The translations under genes were made by a program, and so were the position numbers. Shown here in pieces: positions 7,262-14,160 of a DNA stretch of 24,292 nucleotides. Position 1 is the first letter of the stretch. Each line of letters opens with the position of its first letter. The notes beneath the pieces were generated by a model, which was not told the origin of the DNA, did no database searches, and worked only from the letters and a program-made list of their open reading frames with translations. The stretch is taken from the NCBI GenBank assembly GCA_039916485.1, contig JBDSLH010000029.1, positions 1-24,292 of the forward strand, in the 5' to 3' direction. Source of the stretch: JAPUDQ01 sp039916485 (GTDB taxonomy: Bacteria > Patescibacteriota > Saccharimonadia > Saccharimonadales > Saccharimonadaceae).

Positions 7262-7950
7262 AATTGCTTCCCCTTTGGCTTGGTGACTTTGACGACTTTG
7301 CCATCTTTCATTTCTATCTGCATGTCACATTTTGCAGCGAGTTCGGCATCATGCGTGACTATAACCAATGTTGTTTTCATAGTTTTGTTAAATGAAAATA
7401 GCAGCGATTCAATTTTCTCACCTGTTGTACTATCGAGGTTACCAGTCGGCTCATCGGCAAAAATAATTTTTGGTTTGTTGACGATTGCGCGTGCAATTGC
7501 CAGGCGTTGTTTTTGGCCACCAGACAAATTCCTGGCTTTCTCATGAGTCTTGTCACTTAATTCAACTTGTTCAAGCGCATCATTGATACGCTTTGTTCGT
7601 TCTACCCCGCTAACGTTTGTAATCTCAAGTGGCAGACTGACATTGTGATAGCAACTTTCATTTGCTTGGACAAAAAAGGACTGAAATATAAACCCAATCT
7701 TTTCTGCTCGGAAATTATCCAGCTGTTTTTGCTTTAATCCTGATATGTCTTCGCCGTCTACGACAACCGCACCAGATGATGGATGGTCTAATCCACTCAT
7801 GATGTGCATGAGCGTACTCTTACCAGAACCTGATTTTCCAATAATTGCGACACTCGTACCGTCCGGGACCTGAAACGTTACATCGTGAAGCGCGATAAAT
7901 TCATGGTCCCTTTTACCGTATACTTTCCCTAGAGATGAAACCTCAATCAT
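7258..7950 (-). CDS. ABC transporter ATP-binding protein (LolD/MacB type)
   Basis: A 230-residue ATPase with Walker A GKSGSGKST (38-46), signature LSGGQKQRL (142-150), Walker B IIFADEPTGNLD (162-173) and H-loop His200 (VTHD). The ADEPTGNLD form and short length are typical of the LolD/MacB/FtsE group. It is the first gene of the transporter operon and partner of the FtsX-type permease that overlaps its stop. The start is predicted leaderless: TATACT ends six bases before ATG. The promoter is back-to-back with that of the histidine kinase, so the two units may be co-regulated. Confidence 0.95.
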   Translation of the reverse strand: MIEVSSLGKVYGKRDHEFIALHDVTFQVPDGTSVAIIGKSGSGKSTLMHIMSGLDHPSSGAVVVDGEDISGLKQKQLDNFRAEKIGFIFQSFFVQANESCYHNVSLPLEITNVSGVERTKRINDALEQVELSDKTHEKARNLSGGQKQRLAIARAIVNKPKIIFADEPTGNLDSTTGEKIESLLFSFNKTMKTTLVIVTHDAELAAKCDMQIEMKDGKVVKVTKPKGKQL

Positions 7951-7956
7951 GTGCTC

Positions 7957-7985
7957 AGTATAGCGCCTTTTTATCCCTGTTGCAT
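7957..7985 (-). promoter_or_regulatory. Leaderless promoter of the ABC transporter operon
   Basis: On the minus strand a -10 TATACT (7957-7962) lies six bases before the ATG at 7950. The -35 at 17 bases is a weak ATGCAA. The element sits five bases from the divergent kinase promoter at 7990. Confidence 0.5.
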
Positions 7986-7989
7986 ACTC

Positions 7990-8018
7990 TTGTCATTATA
8001 TGTAGCACCTGATATAGT
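7990..8018 (+). promoter_or_regulatory. Promoter of the histidine kinase gene
   Basis: TTGTCA and TATAGT are separated by 17 bases on the plus strand. Transcription from about 8025 would exclude the upstream in-frame ATGs at 7951 and 8020 and leaves a leader of about 22 bases before the ATG at 8047. Confidence 0.6.
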
Positions 8019-8046
8019 TATGCTAACGCTTACAAAAGAGACAAAA

Positions 8047-10011
8047 ATGAATACAAAACACGTATGGCGGCGATCACTTTTAGGCATTATATGCGCATTT
8101 TCTGCACTTACATTTAGCGCGTCTCTCGTACAGGCTCAAAATACCACGATCAATGTACAGATTGGACCAGTCGTCCTCGATGTATGTCCAAATATTCTTG
8201 GTGTCCAAGCCACGGTACCGTCTGGAATGATTGTTGATGGAAATGGAGACTGTGTCAATCCGCTCCCTCCTGTTGTAGATGTGTGTAATAACATTGCCGG
8301 CGATCAAACAACTATCCCTGTCGGGTATTTTCGAGACGTCGACGGTAACTGTTTTATTCAGCCAACTCCTCCAGTTGATGTCTGTCCAAATATTTTTGGG
8401 TTACAAGCCACTGTGCCATCAAGCTTGATCGTTGATGAAAATGGCAACTGTATCGCTCCTCCAGTAGACGAGTGTCCGAATATCGGCGGGCCTCAATCAA
8501 CCATCCCAGATGGCATGGTAAAAGTTGATGGCATCTGCTTTACCCCCACCCCGGACCCTGATGTAACAGTGGATCCCGACGAAGAGCCCACACCAATCGG
8601 ATCCGTGGGACCTACAACCCCTCGCACAAATCGTCCAACGTATAAAAATGTTCCGACTGTACTTGAGTCAGTTGTTGAACCGTTCGTCAATATCGTACCT
8701 GAAGAGCTTAAAGAGTTCGCAAAATCGGTCCCTGCAAATGTTGCACGGACAGTGCCATATTATATATATACGATCTTAGCTATTGCAGCACTCGTCATGA
8801 TCATCCAGGCACTTCGGGAGCTATTTGCAACCCGTGCGCTGATCATCTTACTCAAACGTGAGAAGAGTATTGCTGAGCAAAAAGACAACTTTATTGCGCT
8901 GGCTTCACACTATCTTCGTACACCACTTACACTGATGCGCAATGGTCTGGATACTATCGTTGCTCTCAAAGAACTAAAATCAGATCAAATTACCCCACTT
9001 CACAAAGCACTCGAATCGCTCGATACCAATATCAAAGCAATTCTGACAGATATTGATAGCAACGAAGCCCTCAAAGGTATAAATGCACCCCCAGAAGAGC
9101 TCGATGAGAAAAAGAGTATACTGAAATCTGCTTTCTTTTGGTTGCCAATTATCGGCAGCTTGCTAATGACCTGGCTTGCCAATTTCTTACTCGGGATTGT
9201 AGCCGACGTTGAGCTAGGGACGGCCAACCTGCTCTTTCAGGTCATTGTCATTGTTGCAGTAAGTATGGTCTTTTACACAGCGTTTCGTAACCATCATATT
9301 CGGCGTAAGCAGCGCGAGCATCAGCAGCGGCTCATCGAGCATGAGCGTACGATTGATAGTGCGCGTAATTCATTTATCCACCGCTCAACCGATGCACTTC
9401 AAACAGGACTTGGTGGCATCTATACGACACGTAACGTAATCGGTAATGCGCCCTCAGCAAAATTCTTTGACGAAGGTTATTTACGATTCAACAACATCTT
9501 GGAAAAATTCTTACTTCTTGGTAAGATCGAAGCAAACAGCATTGATGATATCGAAAACGTAAACCTTCGCCAAGTTATCGATAAGGTGCTCTCTGACATG
9601 CATGAGAAAATCGATGATAGAAAGCTAACGATCGACAATAAAGTAAATGGTCTAATTTTCGTCAAGCAAAATAAAGATCTTTTCGAATTCGTTCTCCAGT
9701 CAGTGATAGACAACGCTATCAAATTTAATGCTACTGGTGGCACAATCACTATTGGAGCAGATAAAGGTACCAAAGAAATGACAATATCTATCAGTGATAC
9801 TGGCATCGGCATACCAAAGGATAAACTTGCACAGCTTTTCAAACCATTTTCACGCGCTGATTCTGCCTTGCAGTTCAATTACGAAGGACTAGGTTTCAGC
9901 TTGTTCCTGGATAAAATTATTACAGACTACATGGGTGGTGATATCATCGCTTCGTCTACGCAGACAAAAGGTACTAATATCACCGTACGTACTGCTCTGA
10001 AGCACGCTTAG
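8047..10011 (+). CDS. Membrane sensor histidine kinase with Cys-repeat ectodomain and unusual domain order
   Basis: A 654-residue protein from ATG 8047. This start begins a classic signal sequence (RRSLLGIICAFSALTFSA, cut near residue 30) and fits the promoter. The ectodomain has four repeats of about 26 residues (45-70, 78-103, 111-136, 141-165) of the form DVCPNI.G.Q.T.P...D.NGNC, then a Pro/Thr/Asp-rich stalk. One membrane helix (238-257) leads to an H-box, ALASHYLRTPLT with His288. Two further helices (about 362-386 and 395-413) follow, then a second helical region around SFIHRSTDALQTG (443-454) and an ATP-binding domain: N box DNAIKF (555-560), G1 DTGIGIP (584-590), G2 GLGFSLFL (614-621). 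No response regulator is adjacent. It is divergent from the ABC operon, resembling sensor-transporter pairs, and converges on the bactofilin-like gene with a 4-base overlap. Confidence 0.85.
   Translation: MNTKHVWRRSLLGIICAFSALTFSASLVQAQNTTINVQIGPVVLDVCPNILGVQATVPSGMIVDGNGDCVNPLPPVVDVCNNIAGDQTTIPVGYFRDVDGNCFIQPTPPVDVCPNIFGLQATVPSSLIVDENGNCIAPPVDECPNIGGPQSTIPDGMVKVDGICFTPTPDPDVTVDPDEEPTPIGSVGPTTPRTNRPTYKNVPTVLESVVEPFVNIVPEELKEFAKSVPANVARTVPYYIYTILAIAALVMIIQALRELFATRALIILLKREKSIAEQKDNFIALASHYLRTPLTLMRNGLDTIVALKELKSDQITPLHKALESLDTNIKAILTDIDSNEALKGINAPPEELDEKKSILKSAFFWLPIIGSLLMTWLANFLLGIVADVELGTANLLFQVIVIVAVSMVFYTAFRNHHIRRKQREHQQRLIEHERTIDSARNSFIHRSTDALQTGLGGIYTTRNVIGNAPSAKFFDEGYLRFNNILEKFLLLGKIEANSIDDIENVNLRQVIDKVLSDMHEKIDDRKLTIDNKVNGLIFVKQNKDLFEFVLQSVIDNAIKFNATGGTITIGADKGTKEMTISISDTGIGIPKDKLAQLFKPFSRADSALQFNYEGLGFSLFLDKIITDYMGGDIIASSTQTKGTNITVRTALKHA
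8179..8541 (+). repeat. Four tandem Cys-containing repeats in the kinase ectodomain
   Basis: Residues 45-165 of the kinase contain four copies of a roughly 26-residue unit, spaced 33, 33 and 30 residues apart and joined by Pro-rich linkers. Each copy has two cysteines, one in D.C.NI and one in GNC or GIC. The pattern suggests one disulfide per repeat outside the cell. Confidence 0.85.
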
Positions 10012-11144
10012 ACTATTGCGTATGGATTCTTGGAGAATTGGTACTTGAGATGCATAACCTGCATGCCAACTCCCGTAAATAGCACGACTATAGCGACAAG
10101 GACATTGATAAATGGTATCAGCATCAAAATTGCTACTACGAATGCTCCAACCGTTCCAACTATCAGCGCGTTTGTAGCACGTTTTTGAAGTACGAGTGTT
10201 CCTACATAATACGCAGCGAAGACTCCTGCAGTAAGCATCAAAAGCATCCATATAAGTAGGAGAACAAAGCCAACCCAAAGGCCAACAACAGTGACCATGA
10301 GTGTTATGGCAACTATCGGTAACAATACTACGGTGGCTAGACCAGCCAGAAAGGCAAATACTATTTCTCGCGGTTCAAGTGATGCTGCCGTGTGAATAAA
10401 TCGTGGCGCTATGAGTACGGCTAGCACAGTCAGGAGTACTATCCCCAAGATTAGTAGTAGCGCGGATCCTACACCAAAGCCGTCAGAAGAATTGTCTCTG
10501 CTTGCCTGCTTAAACGAAGTTTCACCAGCAACGACGCCTGATGGTACCTGTCCTCGATCAGAGGCTTCGTACCATAGACTGCCCGTGATCTTTGCTGTGT
10601 CGTCAAAACTAACAGTTTCCGTGTGTATAGATACATCTCGAGCCACTGTAGCGCTTAGCTTCGTGCTGCCAGATCCGACGAGAACATCACGACCAAAGCT
10701 ACCCCACAACTCCATAGTTTCTGCTCCGGCAGTGAAATCGCCTCCCAGTGTAAAATCGGTTGTTGTACGCACGACAGAGCCCGCAGCCAATGCGCTGCCT
10801 TTCGTTGCCCCGCCAAGATTTACTTCAGCACCTGCTACCCTGATATCCCCGAGTACAGCACCTGTAATATTCACATTTGAGCCAGCACAGATGACATCAC
10901 CTTCTACGACTCCTTTGATAGAAATATTTTCACCAGCACAATACAGATCACCTTTGATCGTTCCCTCTACATTGACTTGGCTGCCTGCCATAAATGCGCT
11001 GCCGTCTATGATACGACCGACTGGTACATTTGCATTGCCATTCTCAGAGCCTACGAAAAACCCAGCTGCACCAGCATTAGTGGCGATACCAACGACAATC
11101 AACAGTGCGGCGAGAGATGCTAAAACTGTTCTAAAATATTTCAT
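10008..11144 (-). CDS. Bactofilin-like polymer-forming protein with signal peptide and C-terminal membrane helices
   Basis: A 378-residue protein. Residues 1-27 form a signal sequence (VLASLAALLIVVGIATNAGA). Residues about 40-200 are repetitive, with short turns such as GTIKGDLYCAG, GVVEGDVICAG and GAVLGDIRVAG, the pattern of a bactofilin-type right-handed beta-helix. Residues about 225-360 contain four to five membrane helices. Cytoskeletal bactofilins polymerise without nucleotides in the cytoplasm; the signal peptide and membrane domain here suggest an exported or membrane-attached relative, perhaps an envelope scaffold. The start has a good Shine-Dalgarno (GAGGGAG), and the gene begins two bases after a 55-codon gene. 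Its end overlaps the convergent kinase gene by four bases. Confidence 0.8.
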   Translation of the reverse strand: MKYFRTVLASLAALLIVVGIATNAGAAGFFVGSENGNANVPVGRIIDGSAFMAGSQVNVEGTIKGDLYCAGENISIKGVVEGDVICAGSNVNITGAVLGDIRVAGAEVNLGGATKGSALAAGSVVRTTTDFTLGGDFTAGAETMELWGSFGRDVLVGSGSTKLSATVARDVSIHTETVSFDDTAKITGSLWYEASDRGQVPSGVVAGETSFKQASRDNSSDGFGVGSALLLILGIVLLTVLAVLIAPRFIHTAASLEPREIVFAFLAGLATVVLLPIVAITLMVTVVGLWVGFVLLLIWMLLMLTAGVFAAYYVGTLVLQKRATNALIVGTVGAFVVAILMLIPFINVLVAIVVLFTGVGMQVMHLKYQFSKNPYAIV

Positions 11145-11146
11145 GT

Positions 11147-11314
11147 TTATGCTCCCTCAGGCCTAACGCCGATATCGGCGATCGTAAAGCCAAAGTTCTC
11201 GAGTGTCTCTACGACGAGATTACTATCTCCATTTTTGTATTCATGCGCAAGCGCATCTAAAAACTCACCTTCGGTGTCATACAACACCCCATCAAATTCA
11301 TATGCTTGACCCAT
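11147..11314 (-). CDS. Small conserved-looking hypothetical protein (55 aa)
   Basis: A 55-residue acidic protein (begins MGQAYEFDGVLYDTEGEFLD, ends DIGVRPEGA). It has an excellent Shine-Dalgarno (AAGGAGGT four bases before ATG) and an upstream promoter, and its last codons contain the Shine-Dalgarno of the bactofilin-like gene, which starts two bases later. This arrangement indicates translational coupling and a real gene despite its size. There is no signal peptide, membrane segment or recognised family. It may be a cytosolic partner of the bactofilin-like protein; that is inference from context only. Confidence 0.75.
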   Translation of the reverse strand: MGQAYEFDGVLYDTEGEFLDALAHEYKNGDSNLVVETLENFGFTIADIGVRPEGA

Positions 11315-11334
11315 GAGTACCTCCTTGTACTTCC

Positions 11335-11363
11335 ATCATACGACGAAGCTACACGTGATACAA
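11335..11363 (-). promoter_or_regulatory. Promoter of the 55-aa gene / bactofilin-like operon
   Basis: On the minus strand TTGTAT and TATGAT are separated by 17 bases, with the -10 ending 20 bases before the ATG at 11314. The leader contains the AAGGAGGT Shine-Dalgarno. Confidence 0.5.
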
Positions 11364-11403
11364 ACTGTATTTCGCATATAATTGACTTTTTAATCTGTTT
11401 ACG

Positions 11404-11433
11404 TTGTTATATAAAGGATGGGATTCTTATATA
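11404..11433 (+). promoter_or_regulatory. Possible promoter of the zinc-ribbon gene
   Basis: TTGTTA and TATATA are 18 bases apart on the plus strand, with the -10 ending 31 bases before the ATG at 11465. A stronger -35 (TTGACT) lies further upstream at about 11382, but its spacing to the AT-rich -10 candidates is poor. Confidence 0.35.
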
Positions 11434-11464
11434 GTTCCCGTACCTACGAGCATCGGAGATTAGC

Positions 11465-11950
11465 ATGATAGAATTCCTGGAAGGCATCTTCACTACTATC
11501 GGTGAGCTGCGCAATGGAGACTTCCTCGACATCATCATGGCGTACTCACTACTACTCGGTCTGTTGGTAGCAGTGCCGCTACTGGTCACTGTGATCCTCT
11601 GGCTAGTACTAGGGCGAGTCAGCGAGGAGATCATGTGGCTGATTGAGCGGAAACGCTGCCGCCACTGTCATGAGTGGACTGCGGAAGTAAGCAAGGGTGA
11701 CTTCCCCACCGAGTGCAAAGCAGGCGTGCCGTGTTGTGAGAGCTGTGGCTACAAGCACTTCATCAACGACAGCAACAAGCTCGATGTGTGTTGTCCAATG
11801 TGCCGTACACGGCTCGAATATGTTGAGGCCTATGGTCTCTCCAATGTCGGCTGCCCGCGAGGACATGGCATGTGGCTAGACCACAGCCAGATGACAATTC
11901 TGTCACGTGGCGATAGCTCACTCACTGCAACAACGGCTCATCACCGCTGA
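11465..11950 (+). CDS. Membrane-anchored zinc-ribbon protein (TFIIB-type zinc finger at C-terminus)
   Basis: A 161-residue protein with one strong membrane helix (about 24-50, IMAYSLLLGLLVAVPLLVTV) and a Cys-rich cytoplasmic part. CRHC (65-68) pairs with CCESC (around 90-94), and a second unit is formed by CPMC (about 110-113) and a final CPRGHGMWLDHSQM. The last resembles the CP.CGG.WLD ending of zf-TFIIB-like ribbons. Start supported by GGAG six bases upstream. Codon choice is noticeably rich in C/G third positions (many ATC, CTG, CTC, GAC, AAC) compared with its AT-leaning neighbours, which hints at recent transfer. Function unknown; metal or nucleic acid binding is possible. Confidence 0.75.
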   Translation: MIEFLEGIFTTIGELRNGDFLDIIMAYSLLLGLLVAVPLLVTVILWLVLGRVSEEIMWLIERKRCRHCHEWTAEVSKGDFPTECKAGVPCCESCGYKHFINDSNKLDVCCPMCRTRLEYVEAYGLSNVGCPRGHGMWLDHSQMTILSRGDSSLTATTAHHR

Positions 11951-12000
11951 CTATGTCAGCAAACCCATCCACTTGTCCCCCATGCTCTCAGCTGGGGGAC
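11945..12000 (+). terminator. Hairpins after the zinc-ribbon gene
   Basis: GCTGAC-tat-GTCAGC (11946-11960) spans the stop codon. A stronger stem, GTCCCCCA (11975-11982) with TGGGGGAC (11993-12000), follows. The run after it is TTCACTT, with few consecutive T residues, so termination may be weak or hairpin-only. The stem could also serve the convergent gene ending at 12014. Confidence 0.5.
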
Positions 12001-12013
12001 CTTCACTTGCTGA

Positions 12014-12511
12014 TTAATTTTTGATCCGAAATCGCCGCCAGATCAAACCATCGAGCAGCAAATGAGAGAAATAACCTGCTACCGCAGCGCCATAATATAT
12101 CACACTTATGGCGAGTACTTTGTCATTAGCCAGGTATGGTATCAGCACTATAGGTAGCGGGACGAGGAACATCGCCCACTTACTGTGCGTCCAGCCTCTG
12201 TGGTGCGCGATGATAGGTAACATGGCAATCAGTCCAAGATATGCCGCCGCTTGATAATACCCTCCCCACAACAGCAGAACGTTTATAATAAACGCCAGCC
12301 AAAAAAATATATCTTGTGCTTTTGAGTTTGTATCGACATCCGGAAACAGTGCAAACAGCATGGCGATCACAAATACAGCCGCCGACGCTTTCCAGTTATC
12401 AAGCAACTGTGCATATTCGGCAAAATACTCCACTGGGGCAAAAAGCATTAATCCTGCATAAACTATCGAAACCGCCAACCCACCGACGATATGCCCACGA
12501 TAATTAGCCAT
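12014..12511 (-). CDS. YdjM-type membrane-bound metal-dependent hydrolase-like protein
   Basis: A 165-residue membrane protein of the YdjM/LexA-binding membrane hydrolase family. It has the conserved FPDVDTNSK motif (about 56-64) and HHRGWTHSKW (about 103-112) between membrane helices, plus a third conserved DG near the end (HLLLDGLIWRRF). Family members are predicted metal-dependent hydrolases. The start lies three bases after the stop of the upstream gene, so the two are cotranscribed. No Shine-Dalgarno is obvious; translation is probably coupled. The substrate is unknown. Confidence 0.82.
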   Translation of the reverse strand: MANYRGHIVGGLAVSIVYAGLMLFAPVEYFAEYAQLLDNWKASAAVFVIAMLFALFPDVDTNSKAQDIFFWLAFIINVLLLWGGYYQAAAYLGLIAMLPIIAHHRGWTHSKWAMFLVPLPIVLIPYLANDKVLAISVIYYGAAVAGYFSHLLLDGLIWRRFRIKN

Positions 12512-12514
12512 GTG

Positions 12515-13033
12515 CTATATATCTCGTATTGGGTGCTGGAGCTTAAATTCTTCTGGCAGATACGTCCCATCTGATTCGTAGTCATACTCCACGATATATC
12601 GAGCCTGGAAATAATCACCGCTCACGACAGATCGATACATGACGTCAGCATTGGTATATGAGTTGGTATGAAGCGTCTTTCCTCTATACACTCTTACTTT
12701 CCGAGAGTTTGCTGGTGATAGTTCAAAATCAAGCTCTGTTGTGATCCCTAGTAGCATAATTTTATCTAAGAATATTGGCGTATCTGACCTATTGTGAAAT
12801 ATGAGCCACACTTCGAGATTATCTCCGCTCAAATTATTATCGGCATGCTCCAAAAAACATTCAGGAATTATTTTTTGGCCATTAGTGCCTACTGGTGTCC
12901 GCCCATCCGCTTGAGCATCTTCGGCCATGTGCACCTCATGCTCGGACAGCTCAGCATGCGGATGAGTATCTTCATCATTTTCAAACACAGGTTTGCCTTG
13001 TATCATCTTGCTCATACCGCTCCAAAATCCCAT
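12515..13033 (-). CDS. Hypothetical protein with C-terminal beta-rich domain
   Basis: A 172-residue soluble protein, not recognised. The first 60 residues are polar and acidic (FENDEDTHPHAELSEHEVHM) and may be disordered. Residues about 70-165 are beta-strand-like (NLEVWLIFHNRSDTPIFLDK, then YFQARYIVEYDYESDGTYLP), reminiscent of an immunoglobulin-like sandwich. The start is the ATG at 13033: AGGAGGTG lies five bases upstream, while the in-frame GTG at 13039 overlaps that Shine-Dalgarno. An extended -10 promoter lies at 13070-13078. It is the first gene of a two-gene unit with the YdjM-like protein. Confidence 0.7.
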   Translation of the reverse strand: MGFWSGMSKMIQGKPVFENDEDTHPHAELSEHEVHMAEDAQADGRTPVGTNGQKIIPECFLEHADNNLSGDNLEVWLIFHNRSDTPIFLDKIMLLGITTELDFELSPANSRKVRVYRGKTLHTNSYTNADVMYRSVVSGDYFQARYIVEYDYESDGTYLPEEFKLQHPIRDI

Positions 13034-13069
13034 GTTCACCTCCTACCATAAGTAGTTTGTTACATATAT

Positions 13070-13078
13070 ATTGTAGCA
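13070..13078 (-). promoter_or_regulatory. Extended -10 promoter of the 12515-13033 gene
   Basis: On the minus strand TGC directly precedes TACAAT, 36 bases before the ATG. No clear -35 was seen. The gene that follows has a strong Shine-Dalgarno. Confidence 0.45.
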
Positions 13079-13116
13079 TTTAGCATTAAGGTACCCATTA
13101 ATTGAAGTTGTTATGT

Positions 13117-13146
13117 TTGCAAAAACAATATTAATATAGTTATATA
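13117..13146 (+). promoter_or_regulatory. Leaderless promoter of the 13153 gene
   Basis: TTGCAA and TATATA are 18 bases apart on the plus strand, and the ATG follows the -10 after six bases. No Shine-Dalgarno is present. Confidence 0.5.
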
Positions 13147-13152
13147 TTCTAC

Positions 13153-13563
13153 ATGTCAAAAGAGAATCTTCCACCTACACAACAAAGCCTTAACTTATAC
13201 ACTGAATTATCGTCAAAAGAAAAATCATTAGCTGAATTACTCGGCATTCCCAATAAAGGGTTACTTATTCCCAACTTGACACCTGATTTTACAGCCGCAT
13301 TATGGATCGGTGAGCCTCACGCGCATAATGAATCAGCTATACTGGCCGTTTCACAAAAAACTTCCACACCTATTACTCGTCAGTCAGGTAATTGGAGTAT
13401 AGGTATGGAACGCTTAGAGATTGATCAGACACTAGATGCAATTGAGAAAAACCGTGAGCTTGCGAAGGTAGCGTTAGAAGCTGCTAGACACCCCGTCGGA
13501 GGACTTCAGAACGCTCTCGCACTACTTCGCCGCTTCGCAAATCTTCCATACTTTGAGTTATAA
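13153..13563 (+). CDS. Hypothetical protein
   Basis: A 136-residue soluble protein with no recognised family. The N-terminal third is polar; a central part (about 35-80) looks strand-rich (GLLIPNLTPDFTAALWIGEP); residues about 93-133 are helical and carry alternating acidic and basic residues (DQTLDAIEKNRELAKVALEA). There is no signal peptide or membrane segment. The -10 box lies six bases before ATG and no Shine-Dalgarno is seen, so the mRNA is predicted to be leaderless. It stands alone between a divergent two-gene unit and the DUF2200 gene, which has its own promoter. Confidence 0.65.
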   Translation: MSKENLPPTQQSLNLYTELSSKEKSLAELLGIPNKGLLIPNLTPDFTAALWIGEPHAHNESAILAVSQKTSTPITRQSGNWSIGMERLEIDQTLDAIEKNRELAKVALEAARHPVGGLQNALALLRRFANLPYFEL

Positions 13564-13592
13564 GCTTACGGACATCTGACTGGGCCAGATCG

Positions 13593-13620
13593 TTGATTAT
13601 TGCCGATCAACAAGTACAAT
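13593..13620 (+). promoter_or_regulatory. Leaderless promoter of the DUF2200 gene
   Basis: TTGATT and TACAAT are 16 bases apart; the ATG at 13630 follows after nine bases. This supports 13630 over the in-frame ATG at 13600, which lies upstream of the -10. Confidence 0.55.
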
Positions 13621-13629
13621 ATAGATATT

Positions 13630-13977
13630 ATGGAAACACATCGCATCTACACCACCAGCTTTTCTAGCGTATATCCTCTCTACGTGGCTAAAGCTGAGAA
13701 AAAAGGCCGTACTAAGGCTGAGGTTGATGAAGTCATCCGATGGTTAACTGGCTACAGCTCGACAGAGCTTACTGAGCAAATCATTAGCCAAACAGATTTT
13801 CAATCATTTTTTGCCAATGCGCCAAAGATGAATCCATCCCGCAAGCAGATCACTGGTGTGATTTGTGGCATCCGCGTCGAAGACATTCAAGAGCCACTCA
13901 TGCAAGAGATCCGCTACCTTGATAAACTGATCGACGAATTAGCACGGGGCAAAGCGATGGAAAAAATATTACGATAA
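13630..13977 (+). CDS. DUF2200 family protein
   Basis: A 115-residue protein matching the DUF2200 family across its length: FSSVYPLYVAKAEKKGRTKA, EVIRWLTGYS, FFANAPKMNP, ITGVICGIRVE, and the C-terminus PLMQEIRYLDKLIDELARGK. The function of the family is not known; members are small cytosolic proteins found patchily in many bacteria, suggesting mobility. The METHRIYTTSF start matches the family N-terminus and the promoter position. It is followed on the same strand by the hairpin-rich region at 14060-14154. Confidence 0.9.
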   Translation: METHRIYTTSFSSVYPLYVAKAEKKGRTKAEVDEVIRWLTGYSSTELTEQIISQTDFQSFFANAPKMNPSRKQITGVICGIRVEDIQEPLMQEIRYLDKLIDELARGKAMEKILR

Positions 13978-13988
13978 ACCACCTTCCA

Positions 13989-14016
13989 TTTGCATTTTTG
14001 TGCACAAATATATACA
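13989..14016 (+). promoter_or_regulatory. Possible promoter upstream of the hairpin region
   Basis: TTTGCA and TATACA are 16 bases apart on the plus strand, directly after the DUF2200 stop. Transcription would start near 14023 and run into the three inverted repeats at 14060-14154. Confidence 0.35.
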
Positions 14017-14022
14017 CTTGCT

Positions 14023-14160
14023 TATACAAATTTGAAAATTATGTACAGTATCAATTCCAAGAACTCTCACAAGTAGCCCTCCAGATATGGCTATTTGTGA
14101 GAGTTCTCGTTTTCACGAGAACTCCAAAGACTTTAACTTACTGGTTTAGTCTTTTTCTTC
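14023..14160 (+). ncRNA. Candidate structured RNA or attenuator with mutually exclusive hairpins
   Basis: Stem 1 pairs AGAACTCTCACAA (14060-14072) with TTGTGAGAGTTCT (14095-14107), continued inside by a G-T pair and TAGCC/GGCTA. Stem 2 pairs GAGTTCTCG (14101-14109) with CGAGAACTC (14116-14124). The stems share bases 14101-14107, so they cannot form together. A third repeat, AAAGACT (14126-14132) with AGTCTTT (14148-14154), is followed by T-rich TTCTTC, resembling an intrinsic terminator. No known RNA family was recognised. It could instead be a bidirectional terminator zone between the DUF2200 gene and the convergent small gene. Confidence 0.4.
14126..14157 (+). terminator. Candidate intrinsic terminator, plus strand
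   Basis: AAAGACT and AGTCTTT form a seven-pair AT-rich stem, with further AAC/GTT pairing inside, followed by TTTC. It could end a transcript from the DUF2200 gene or from the candidate promoter at 13989. It overlaps the 3' end of the convergent small gene. Confidence 0.4.

Noticed and set aside
7951..8046. N-terminal extension of the histidine kinase from ATG 7951 or 8020
   Set aside because: Both codons lie upstream of, or within a base or two of, the -10 box at 8013-8018, and the signal peptide begins naturally at 8047.
10411..11166. 251-codon plus-strand ORF
   Set aside because: It is antisense to the bactofilin-like gene, has a low-complexity Ser/Thr/Pro composition typical of a shadow frame, and lacks a Shine-Dalgarno or promoter.
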